A stretch of DNA of 64,000 nt, from assembly GCA_963678705.1 (NCBI GenBank), contig CAVMBN010000145.1, forward strand, positions 1-64,000. The letters run 5' to 3'. Source of the stretch: Panorpa germanica (lineage: Eukaryota > Arthropoda > Insecta > Mecoptera > Panorpidae). Under the pieces are notes generated by a model. That model was not told where the DNA came from and made no database searches. It saw only the letters and a program-made list of their open reading frames with translations. Position 1 is the stretch's first letter. Each line of letters opens with the position of its first letter. The translations under genes were made by a program, and so were the position numbers. Below are positions 24,704 through 36,349 of the stretch, in pieces.

Positions 24704-25065
24704 ATCAATCACTATTTCCAAGAAAACCGCATATATTGTTCACTTAATCACTTATAACAATTAATACACTCTCATTATTATTTAAAACACGCATTTATAT
24801 AATCTAATTCTTGTGTTTTAATATTCTTTATAGTTAATGTTATTCGACTTACTTGATAGTGGGCGGCAACCTTTTGTCTTCCGTATATTTGTAGTGTTTA
24901 TATGAGGTCTTCCTTATATATCTCTACAGATTTCTTGAATTTTAAACCACTTTATGTTTTAGCACTAACACTAACCTAATTATTATCACTTTTTTTGTCT
25001 ATCGCACTTATTAATGTCTTATATCAAACATCAAAGTTACAAATTTGAGGTTATGTTTATAAGAC

Positions 25066-25077
25066 CGCGTGTACGCG
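25066..25077. repeat. GC-rich near-palindrome CGCGTGTACGCG
   Basis: Four-base CGCG arms around TGTA, in otherwise AT-rich spacer. It is kept in most units; some units have TGCGTGTACGCG or ATGCG variants. It holds most of the CpG sites of the spacer. Confidence 0.75.
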
Positions 25078-25173
25078 TAATGAAAAATTCGTTTTTACAC
25101 TGGTTTCCAACTGTCAAACTTTTGTAAAAACACTTTGTTCAGGGTAAATTAACACAAATTTAAAACAAACTTA

Positions 25174-25198
25174 AATACTTTTCGTTTGAAAAAGTATT
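25174..25198. repeat. 9-bp perfect inverted repeat (hairpin potential)
   Basis: AATACTTTT and AAAAGTATT are exact reverse complements separated by 7 bases. It lies in the spacer and recurs in most units. Units 5, 12-14 and 20 carry TACATTTCG in the left arm, which removes one pair. No function is shown. Confidence 0.8.
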
Positions 25199-25305
25199 CA
25201 TATAATTTATTTAATTTTTTTCCATAATTAATTTCTCACTTTTTATCACTTTTTTCACCTAAAGTAGCAGGAGCCGATCACACACATAGTAGATAGAAAC
25301 CACTT

Positions 25306-26862
25306 GTGTTGCAAAGCAATATTACCGTCCTTGTAAACCAATACGTAGGTCTTCCTTTTTGTATTAAGTCCCATCTGTCTTGCCAGAGCTTATGCATATA
25401 TGCATTTATCTCTTTGGCAATATATTTGGTATCGTCTCCAGACTTTTATCCTACAGCCGCATTAACTTTAAATCCTCGAAATTTGTCGCATTAATTTTAA
25501 ATCATCAAAATTTGATTTTTTCAGTTCTAGCGTAATTTGTACTTGAGTAAGTGCATGAGTGATTTTTAAATCTAAAGGAATTGTCCCCAATATCACTTGC
25601 ACCACTTCTGTAGATACAGTTTTGCAACAACGCGTCATCGTCAATAACATAGTTCTTTGCATGGAAGATCTGGAAGATTGATCCTGTAATACCATGCCGA
25701 AGCACAATACACAACTATTAGCATAAATGCCCCCTTGTATAGTGTCGGCATAGTTGCCGAGTTTAAGCTTCATTCCGTCCTTGTGACACGCGCAAGGTGT
25801 GTTACAAGTTTATCATTCGTTGTTACTGTATTTGTTTCGTAGCTTTGTAGCTTCAAGAAACTACAGATTTTATATATAGCAGGTCGAGAACGGCTTTCTA
25901 GGGTTTCTGTACTATTTGCACCGATAAGGATCACATTATCGTTGGCAAAACATATGTCTACACAACCTTTCGAGTGAGAAATACTGTTCTCGTCGAATAC
26001 TATGTTCCAGAGCTCAGGCCCCATTACAGATCGCTGAGGACAACCTTTAGATAGTTGCCTTTTCATGGAACGGTAATCGGTTTGTAAAATAATGTTCGAC
26101 AATGAAAATAGTTCTCTGTAGCGCAGTAGAAGTACCTATAGGTTTTTGCCGGTCTAATTCTTTGAAGGTCACTTAACCACCGGACATCAACAAAGGCACA
26201 CTGAATTTCTATAAATATCTCATATACATACTTGTACTTATGCCTACTTACTTACCATTTGTTTGTTACTATTGAATGTTCATGAACAATCAATCACTAT
26301 TTCCAAGAAAACCGCATATATTGTTCACTTAATCACTTATAACAATTAATACACTCTCATTATTATTTAAAACACGCATTTATTTTAACTAATTCTTGTG
26401 TTTTAATATTATTTATAGTTAATGTTATTCGACTTACTTGATAGTGGGCGGCAACCTTTTGTCTTCCGTATATTTGTAGTGTTTATATGAGGTCTTCCTT
26501 ATATATCTCTACAGATTTCTTAAATTTTAACCTAATTATTATCACTTTTTTTGTCTATCGCACTTATTAATGTCTTATATCAAACATCAAAGTTACAAAT
26601 TTGAGGTTATGTTTATAAGACCGCGTGTACGCGTAATGAAAAATTCGTTTTTAACACTGGTTTTCAACTGTCAAACTTTTGTAAAAACACTTTGTTTAGG
26701 GTAAATTAACACAAATTTAAAACAAACTTAAAAACTTTTCGTTTGAAAAAGTATTCATATAATTTATTTAATTTTTTTCCATAATTAATATCTCACTTTT
26801 AATCACTTTTTTCACCTAAAGTAGCAGGAGCCGATCACACACATAGTAGATAGGAACCACTT
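25306..26862 (-). repeat. Satellite unit 17 (1,557 bp, T type)
   Basis: First copy of the T type: RT variant FDENSISHS (25770-26102), TTACTATTGAATG with GAACAATCAATC, and a 29-base spacer deletion at 26521-26532 (TTTTAA joined to CCTAATT). The same deletion occurs in units 23, 26, 30, 33 and 36. Confidence 0.95.
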
Positions 26863-28448
26863 GTGTTGCCAAGCAATATTAACGTCCTTGTAAACCAATA
26901 CGTAAGTCTTCCTTTTTGTATTAAGTCCCATCTGTCTTGCTAGAGCTTATGCATATATGCATTCATCTCTTTGGCAATATATTTGGTATCGTCTCCAGAC
27001 TTTTATCCTACAGCCGCATTAACTTTAAATCCTCGAAATTTGTCGCATTAATTTTAAATCATCAAAATTTGATTTTTTCAGTTCTAGCGTAATTTGTACT
27101 TGAGTAAGTGCATGAGTGATTTTTTAATCTAAAGCAATTGTCCTTAATATCACTTGCACCACTTCTGTAGATACAGTTCTGCAACAACGCGTCATCGTCA
27201 ATAACATAGTTCTTTGCATGAAAGATCAGGAAGATTGATCCTGTAATACCATGCCGAAGCACAATACACAACTATTAGCATAAATGCCCCCTTGTATAGT
27301 GTCGGCATAGTTGCCGAGTTTAAGCTTCATTCCGTCTTTGTGACACGCGCATGGTGTGTTACAAGTTTATCATTCGTTGTTACTGTATTTGTTTCGTAGC
27401 TTTGTTGCTTCAAGAAACTACAGATTTTATATATAACAGGTCGAGAGCGGCTTTCTAGAGTTTCTGTACTATTTGCACCGATAAGGATTACATTATCGTT
27501 GGCAAAACATATGTCTACACAACCTTTCGAGTGAGAAATACTGTTCTCGTCGAATACTATGTTCCAGAGCTCAGGCCCCATTACAGATCGCTGAGGACAA
27601 ATTTTAGATAGTTGCCTTTTCATGGAACGGTAATCGGTTTGTAAAATAATGTTCGACAATGAAAATAGTTCTCCATAGCGCAGTAGACGTACTTATAGGT
27701 TTTTGCCGGTCTAATTCTTTGAAGGTCACTTTGCCACCGGACATCAACAAAGGCACACAGAATTTCTATAAATATCTCATATACAAACTTGTACTTATGC
27801 CTACTTACTTACCATTTGTTTGTTACCATTGAATGTTCATGAACGATTAATCACTATTTCCAAGAAAACCGCATATATTGTTCACTTAATCACTTATAAC
27901 AATTAATACACTCTCATTATTATTGAAAACACCCATTTATATAAACTAATTCTTGTGTTTTAATATTATTTATAGTTAATGTTATTCGACTTACTTGATA
28001 GTGGGCGGCAACCTTTTGTCTTCCGTATATTTGTAGTGTTTATATGAGGTCTTCCTTATATATCTCTACAGATTTCTTGAATATTATATCACTTGATGTT
28101 TTAGCACTAACACTAACCTAATTATTATCACTTTTTTTGTCTATCGCACTTATTAATGTCTTATATCAAACATCAAAGTTACAAATTTGGGGTTATGTTT
28201 ATAAGACTGCGTGTACGCGTAATTAAAAATTCGTTTTTAACACTGGTTTCCAACTGTCAAACTTTTGTAAAAACACTTTGTTTAGGGTAAATTAACACAA
28301 ATTTAAAACAAACTTAAATACTTTTCGTTTGAAAAAGTATTCATATTATTTATTTAATTTTTTTCCATAATTAATTTCTCACTTTTAATCACTTTTTTCA
28401 CCTAAAGTAGCAGGAGCCGATCACACACATAGTAGATAAGAACCACTT
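26863..28448 (-). repeat. Satellite unit 18 (1,586 bp)
   Basis: Copy of unit 10 (GTTGCCAAG, SKICPQRS; RT block at 27327-27659). Private differences include GTTGCTTC near 27404 and TATTGAAAAC near 27922. Confidence 0.95.
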
Positions 28449-30034
28449 GTGTTGCAAAGCAATATTAACGTCCTTGTAAACCAATACGTAAGTCTTCCTT
28501 TTTGTATTAAGTCCCATCTGTCTTGCTAGAGCTTATGCATATATGCATTCATCTCTTTGGCAATATATTTGGTATCGTCTCCAGACTTTTATCCTACAGC
28601 CGCATTAACTTTAAATCCTCGAAATTTGTCGCATTAATTTTAAATCATCAAAATTTGATTTTTTTAGTTCTAGCGTAATTTGTACTTGAGTAAGTGCATG
28701 AGTAATTTTTAAATCTAAAGGAATTGTCCCCAATATCACTTGCACCACTTCTGTAGATACAGTTCTGCAACAACGCGTCATCGTCAATAACATAGTTCTT
28801 TGCATGGAAGATCAGGAAGATTGATCCTGTAATACCATGCCGAAGCACAATACACAACTATTAGCATAAATGCCCCCTTGTATAGTGTCGGCATAGTTGC
28901 CGAGTTTAAGCTTCATTCCGTCCTTGTGACACGCGCATGGTGTGTTACAAGTTTATCATTCGTTGTTACTGTATTTGTTTCGTAGCTTTGTAGCTTCAAG
29001 AAACTACAGATTTTATATATAACAGGTCGAGAACGGCTTTCTAGAGTTTCTGTACTATTTGCACCGATAAGGATTACATTATCGTTGGCAAAACATATGT
29101 CTACACAACCTTTCGAGTGAGAAATACTGTTCTCGTCGAATACTATGTTCCAGAGCTCAGGCCCCATTACAGATCGCTGAGGACAACCTTTAGATAGTTG
29201 CCTTTTCATGGAACGGTAATCGGTTTGTAAAATAATGTTCGACAATGAAAATAGTTCTATATAGCGCAGTAGACGTACCTATAGGTTTTTGCCGGTCTAA
29301 TTCTTTGAAGGTCACTTTGCCACCGGACATCAACAAAGGCACACTGAATTTCTATAAATATCTCATATACAAACTTGTACTTATGCCTACTTACTTACCA
29401 TTTGTTTGTTACCATTGAATGTTCATGAACGATCAATCACTATTTCCAAGAAAACCGCATATATTGTTCACTTAATCACTTATAACAATTAATACACTCT
29501 CATTATTATTTAAAACACGCATTTATATAAACTAATTCTTGTGTTTTAATATTATTTATAGGTAATGTTATTCGACTTACTTGATAGTGGGCGGCAACCT
29601 TTTGTCTTCCGTATATTTGTAGTGTTTATATGAGGTCTTCCTTATATATCTCTACAGATTTCTTGAATTTTAAACCACTTGATGTTTTAGCACTAACACT
29701 AACCTAATTATTATCACTTTTTTTGTCTATCGCACTTATTAATGTCTTATATCAAACATCAAAGTTACAAATTTGAGGTTATGTTTATAAGACCGCGTGT
29801 ACGCGAAATGAAAAATTCGTTTTTAACACTGGTTTCCAACTGTCAAACTTTTGTAAAAACACTTTGTTTAGGGTAAACTAACACAAATTTAAAACAAACT
29901 GAAATACTTTTCGTTTGAAAAAGTATTCATATAATTTATTTAATTTTTTTCCATAATTATTTTCTCACTTTTAATCACTTTTTTCACCTAAAGTAGCAGG
30001 AGCCGATCACACACATAGTAGATAGGAACCACTT
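28449..30034 (-). repeat. Satellite unit 19 (1,586 bp)
   Basis: Copy of unit 11 with the RT block at 28913-29245. It shares GATAAGAACC and TTATAGGTAATG with unit 11. A private GCGAAATG near 29803 alters the GC-rich near-palindrome flank. Confidence 0.95.
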
Positions 30035-31620
30035 GTGTTGCAAAGCAATATTATTGTCATTGTAAACCAATACGTAGGTCTTCCTTTTTTTATTAAGTCC
30101 CATCTGTCTTGCCAGAGCTTATGCATATATGCATTCATCTCTTTGTCAATATATTTGGTATCATCTCCAGACTTTTATCCTACAGCCGCATTAACTTTAA
30201 ATCCTCGAAATTTGTCGCATAAATTTTAAAACATCAAAATTTGATTTTTTCAGTTCTAGCGTAATTTGTACTTGAGTAAGTGCATGAGTGATTTTTAAAT
30301 CTAAAGGAATTGTCCCCAATATCACTTGCACCACTTCTGTAGATACAGTTCTGCAACAACGCGTCATCGTCAATAACATAGTTCTTTGCATGGAAGATCT
30401 GGAAGATTGATCCTGTAATTCCATGCCGAAGCACAATACACAACTATTAGCATAAATGCCCCCTTGTATAGTGTCGGCATAGTTGCCGAGTTTAAGCTTC
30501 ATTCCGTCCTTGTGACACGCGCAAGGTGTGTTACAAGTTTATTATTCGTTGTTACTGTATTTGTTTCGTATCTTTGTAGCTTCAAGAAACTACAGATTTT
30601 ATATATTGCAGGTCGAGAACGGCTTTCTAGGGTTTCTGTACTATTTGCACCGATAAGGATCACATTAACGTTGGCAAAACATATGTCTACACAACCTTTC
30701 GAGTGAGAAACACAGTTCTCGTCAAATACCATGTTCCAGAGCTCAGGCCCCATTACAGATCGCTGAGGACAACCTTTAGATAGTTGCCTTTTCATGGAAC
30801 GGTAATCGGTTTGTAAAATAATGTTCGACAATGAAAATAGTTCTCTATAGCGCAGTAGAAGTACCTATAGGTTTTTGCCGGTCTAATTCTTTGAAGGTCA
30901 CTTGGCCACCGGACATCAACAAAGGCACACTGAATTTCTATAAATATCTCATATACATACTTGTACTTATGCCTACTTACTTACCATTTGTTTGTTACCA
31001 TTGAATATTCATGAACGATCAATCACTATTTCCAAGAAAACCGCATATATTGTTCACTTAATCACATATTACAATTAATACACTCTCATTATTATTTAAA
31101 ACACGCATTTATATAAACTAATTCTTGTGTTTTAATATTTTTTATAGTTAATGTTAATCGACTTACTTGATAGTGGGCGGCAACCTTTTGTCTTCCGTAT
31201 ATTTGTAGTGTTTATATGAGGTCTTCCTTATATATCTCTACAGATTTCTTGAATTTTAAACCACTTGATGTTTTAGCACTAACACTAACCTAATTATTAT
31301 CACTTTTTTTGTCTATCGCACTTATTATTGTCTTATATCAAACATCAAAGTTACAAATTTGATATTATGTTTATAAGACCGCGTGTACGCGTAATGAAAA
31401 ATTCGTTTTTAACACTGGTTTCCAACTGTCAAACTTTTGTAAAAACACTTTGTTTAGGGTAAATTAACACAAATTTAAAACAAACTTAAATACATTTCGT
31501 TTGAAAAAGTATTCATATAATTTATTTAATTTTTTTCCATTATTAATTTCTCACTTTTAATCACTTTTTTCACCTAAAGTAGCAGGAGCCGATCACACAC
31601 ATAGTAGATAGGAACCACTT
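30035..31620 (-). repeat. Satellite unit 20 (1,586 bp)
   Basis: Copy of unit 12 (ATTATTGTCATTG head; RT block at 30499-30831) but it keeps the 42 bases missing from units 12 and 14. Motif C here reads FANV because GATAAT became GTTAAT (plus strand CACATTAACG near 30662). Confidence 0.95.
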
Positions 31621-33206
31621 GTTTTGCAAAGCAATATTAACGTCCTTGTAAACCAATACGTAGGTCTTCCTTTTTGTATTAAGTCCCATCTGTCTTGCCA
31701 GAGCTTATGCATATATGCATTCATCTCTTTGGCAATATATTTGGTATCGTCTCCAGACTTTTATCCTACAGCCGCATTACCTTTAAATCCTCGAAATTTG
31801 TCGCATTAATTTTAAATCATCAAAATTTGAATTTTTCAGTTCTAGCGTAATTTGTACTTGAGTAAGTGCATGAGTGATTTTTAAATCTAAAGGAATTGTC
31901 CCCAATATCACTTGCACCACTTCTATAGATACAGTTCTGCAACAATGCGTCATCGTCAATAACATAGTTCTTTGCATGAAAGATCTGAAAGATTGATCCT
32001 GTAATACCATGCCGAAGCACAATACACAACTATTAGCATAAATGCCCCCTTGTATAGTGTCGGCATAGTTGCCGAGTTTAAGCTTCATTCCGTCCTTGTG
32101 ACACGCGCAAGGTGTGTTACAAGTTTATCAATTGTTGTTACTGTATTTGTTTCGTAGCTTTGTAGCTTCAAGAAACTACAGATTTTATATATAGCAGGTC
32201 GAGAACGGCTTTCTAGGGTTTCTGTACTATTTGCACCGATAAGGATCACATTATCGTTGGCAAAACATATGTCTACTCAACCTTTCGAGTGAGAAACACA
32301 GTTCTCGTCGAATACCATGTTCCAGAGCTCAGGCCCCATTACAGATCGCAGAGGACAACCTTTAGATAGTTGCCTTTTCATGGAACGGTAATCGGTTTGT
32401 AAAATAATGTTCTACAATGAAAATAGTTCTCTATAGCGCAGTAGAAGTACCTATAGGTTTTTGCCGGTCTAATTCTTTGAAGGTCACTTGGCAACCGGAC
32501 ATCAACAAAGGCACACTGAATTTCTATAAATATCTCATATACATACTTGTACTTATGCCTACTCACTTACCATTTGTTTGTTACCATTGAATGTTCATGA
32601 ACGATCAATCACTATTTCCAAGAAAACCGCATATATTGTTCACTTAATCACTTATAACAATTAATACACTCTCATTATTATTTAAAACACGCATTTATAT
32701 AAACTAATTCTTGTGTTTTAATATTATTTATAGTTAATGTTATTCGACTTACTTGATAGTGGGCGGCAAACTTTTGTCTTCTATATATTTGTAGTGTTTA
32801 TATGAGGTCTTCCTTATATATCTTTACAGATTTCTTGAATTTTAAACCACTTGATGTTTTAGCACTAACACTAACCTAATTATTATCACTTTTTTTGTCT
32901 ATCGCACTTATTAATGTCTTATATCAAACATCAAAGTTACAAATTTGATATTATGTTTATAAGACCGCGTGTACGCGTAATGAAAAATTCGTTTTTAACA
33001 CTGGTTTCCAACTGTCAAACTTTTGTAAAAACACTTTGTTTAGGGTAAATTAACACAAATTTAAAACAAACTTAAATACTTTTCGTTTGAAAAAGTATTC
33101 ATATAATTTATTTAATTTTTTTCCATAATTAATTTCTCACTTTTTATCACTTTTTTCACCTAAAGTAGCAGAAGCCGATCACACACATATTAGATAGGAA
33201 CCACTT
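31621..33206 (-). repeat. Satellite unit 21 (1,586 bp)
   Basis: Copy of unit 13/15. A new stop in the RT block (TCTACTCAACC near 32275 turns KGCVD into KG-stop) leaves no long RT frame. The motif A remnant is open at 32378-32566 (CAFVDVRLPSDL). Confidence 0.95.
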
Positions 33207-34792
33207 GTGTTGCAAAGCAATATTAACGTCCTTGTAAACCAATACGTAGGTCTTACTTATTGTATTAAGTCCCATCTGTCTTGCCAGAGCTTATGCATAT
33301 ATGCATTCATCTCTTTGTCAATATATTTGGTATCGTCTCCAGACTTTTATCCTAAAGCCGCATTAACTTTAAATCCTCGAAATTTGTCGCATTAATTTTA
33401 AATCATCAAAATTTGATTATTTTAGTTTTAGTGTAATTTGTTCTTGAGTAAGTGCATGAGTGATTTTTAAATCTCAAGGAATTGTCCCCAATATCACTTG
33501 CACCACTTCTGTAGATACAGTTCTGCAACAACGCGTCATTGTCAATAACATAGTTCTTTGCATGGAAGATCTGGAAGATTGATTCTGTAATACCATGCCG
33601 AAGCACAATACACAACTATTAGCATAAATGCCCCCTTGTATAGTGTCGGCATAGTTGCCGAGTTTAAGCTTCATTCCGTCCTTGTGACACGCGCAAGGTG
33701 TGTTACAAGTTTATCATTCGTTGTTACTGTAATTGTTTCGTAGCTTTGTAGCTTCAAGAAACTACAGATTTTATATATAGCAGGTCGAGAACGGCTTTCT
33801 AGGGTTTCTGTACTATTTGCACCGATAAGGATCACATTATCGTTGGCAAAACATATGTCTACACAACCTTTCGAGTGAGAAATACTGTTCTCGTCGAATA
33901 CTATGTTCCAGAGCTCAGGCCCCATTACAGATCGCTGAGGACAACCTTTAGATAGTTGCCTTTTCATGGAACGGTAATCGGTTTGTAAAATAATGTTCGA
34001 CAATGAAAATAGTTCTCTGTAGCGCAGTAGAAGTACCTATAGGTTTTTGCCGGTCTAATTCTTTGAAGGTCACTTGGCCACCGGACATCAACAAAGGCAC
34101 ACTGAATTTCTATAAATATCTCATATACATACTTGTACTTATGCCTACTTACTTACCATTTGTTTGTTACTATTGAATGTTCATGAACAATCAATCACTA
34201 TTTCCAAGAAAACCGCATATATTGTTCACTTAATCACTTATAACAATTAATACACTCTCATTATTATTTAAAACACGCATTTATATAAACTAATTCTTGT
34301 GTTTTAATATTCTTTATAGTTAATGTTATTCGACTTACTTGATAGTGGGCGGCAACCTTTTGTCTTCCGTATATTTGTAGTGTTTATATGAGGTCTATCT
34401 TATATATCTCTACAGATTTCTTGAATTTTAAACCACTTTATGTTTTAGCACTAACACTAACCTAATTATTATCACTTTTTTTGTCTATCGCACTTATTAA
34501 TGTCTTATATCAAACATCAAAGTTACAAATTTGAGGTTATGTTTATAAGACCGCGTGTACGCGTAATGAAAAATTCGTTTTTACACTGGTTTCTAACTGT
34601 CAAACTTTTGTAAAAACACTTTGTTTAGGGTAAATTAACACAAATTTAAAACAAACTTAAATACTTTTCGTTTGAAAAAGTATTCATATAATTTATTTAA
34701 TTTTTTTCCATATATTAATTTCTCACTTTTTATCACTTTTTTCACCTAAAGTAGCAGGAGCCGATCACACACATAGTAGATAGAAACCACTT
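33207..34792 (-). repeat. Satellite unit 22 (1,586 bp, chimeric)
   Basis: The head is L type (CTTACTTATTG near 33253, TAGTGTAATTTGTTC). The middle is T type (FDENSISHS at 33671-34003, GAACAATCAATC). The tail is G type (AATATTCTTTATAG, CCACTTTATGTTTT). So it joins at least three types in one unit. Confidence 0.95.
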
Positions 34793-36349
34793 GTGTTGCA
34801 AAGCAATATTACCGTCCTTGTAAACCAATACGTAGGTCTTCCTTTTTGTATTAAGTCCCATCTGTCTTGCCAGAGCTTATGCATATATGCATTTATCTCT
34901 TTGGCAATATATTTGGTATCGTCTCCAGACTTTTATCCTACAGCCGCCTTAACTTTAAATCCTCGAAAGTTGTCGCATTAATTTTAAATCATCAAAATTT
35001 GATTTTTTCAGTTCTAGCGTAATTTGTACTTGAGTAAGTGCATGAGTGATTTTTAAATCTAAAGGAATTGTCCCCAATATCACTTGCACCACTTCTGTAG
35101 ATACAGTTCTGCAACAACGCGTCATCGTCAATAACATAGTTCTTTGCATGGAAGATCTGGAAGATTGATCCTGTAATACCATGCCGAAGCACAATACACA
35201 ACTATTAGCATAAATGCCCCCTTGTATAGTGTCGGCATAGTTGCCGAGTTTAAGCTTCATTCCGTCCTTGTGACACGCGCAAGGTGTGTTACAAGTTTAT
35301 CATTCGTTGTTACTGTATTTGTTTCGTAGCTTTGTAGCTTCAAGAAACTACAGATTTTATATATAGCAGGTCGAGAACGGCTTTCTAGGGTTTCTGTACT
35401 ATTTGCACCGATAAGGATCACATTATCGTTGGCAAAACATATGTCTACACAACCTTTCGAGTGAGAAATACTGTTCTCGTCGAATACTATGTTCCAGAGC
35501 TCAGGCCCCATTACAGATCGCTGAGGACAACCTTTAGATAGTTGCCTTTTCATGGAACGGTAATCGGTTTGTAAAATAATGTTCGACAATGAAAATAGTT
35601 CTCTGTAGCGCAGTAGAAGTACCTATAGGTTTTTGCCGGTCTAATTCTTTGAAGGTCACTTGGCCACCGGACATCAACAAAGGCACACTGAATTTCTATA
35701 AATATCTCATATACATACTTGTACTTATGCCTACTTACTTACCATTTGTTTGTTACTATTGAATGTTCATGAACAATCAATCACTATTTCCAAGAAAACC
35801 GCATATATTGTTCACTTAATCACTTATAACAATTAATACACTCTCATTATTATTTAAAACACGCATTTATATAAACTAATTCTTGTGTTTTAATAATATT
35901 TATAGTTAATGTTATTCGACTTACTTGATAGTGGGCGGCAACCTTTTGTCTTCCGTATATTTGTAGTGTTTATATGAGGTCTTCCTTATATATCTCTACA
36001 GATTTCTTAAATTTTAACCTAATTATTATCACTTTTTTTGTCTATCGCACTTATTAATGTCTTATATCAGACATCAAAGTTACAAATTTGAGGTTATGTT
36101 TATAAGACCGCGTGTACGCGTAATGAAAAATTCGTTTTTAACACTGGTTTCCAACTGTCAAACTTTTGCAAAAACACTTTGTTTAGGGTAAATTAACACA
36201 AATTTAAAACAAACTTAAATACTTTTCGTTTGAAAAAGTATTCATATAATTTATTTAATTTTTTTCCATAATTAATTTCTCACTTTTTATCACTTTTTTC
36301 ACCTAAAGTAGCAGAAGCCGATTACACACATATTAGATAGGAACCACTT
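34793..36349 (-). repeat. Satellite unit 23 (1,557 bp, T type)
   Basis: T type with the 29-base spacer deletion at 36008-36020 and RT block at 35257-35589. Closely matches unit 17. Confidence 0.95.

Larger units (their letters stand above)
24680..25270. repeat. AT-rich spacer of the unit (unit 16 example)
   Basis: About 590 bases between the end of recognisable RT sequence (motif A side) and the C-terminal remnant in the next unit. It has no long open frame on either strand, many A/T runs, one hairpin-forming inverted repeat (25174-25198), one GC-rich near-palindrome (25066-25077) and one palindrome (24692-24703). It could be the 3' untranslated region of the element, unrelated flanking DNA captured when the first tandem formed, or both. 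Most length differences between units fall here. Confidence 0.75.
23721..25305 (-). repeat. Satellite unit 16 (1,585 bp, G type; reference unit)
   Basis: Used here as the reference for sub-features. The G-type head carries GGTCATCC, which turns the KGRPTYW block into a stop on the minus strand. RT block at 24185-24517. Similar heads occur in units 25, 29 and 41. Confidence 0.95.
26863..33206. repeat. Four-unit block copied from units 10-13 (or the reverse)
   Basis: Units 18-21 match units 10-13 (14289-20590) one for one at a constant shift of 12,574 until the 42-base deletion of unit 12 changes the shift to 12,616. Unit-specific variants such as SKICPQRS, GATAAGAACC, ATTATTGTCATTG and GTTTTGCAAAG occur in the same order. 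Confidence 0.9.

Noticed and set aside
25176-25198. CENP-B box-like TTCGTTTGAAAAAGT
   Set aside because: It matches the TTCG....A half but lacks the CGGG half, so it does not meet the box.
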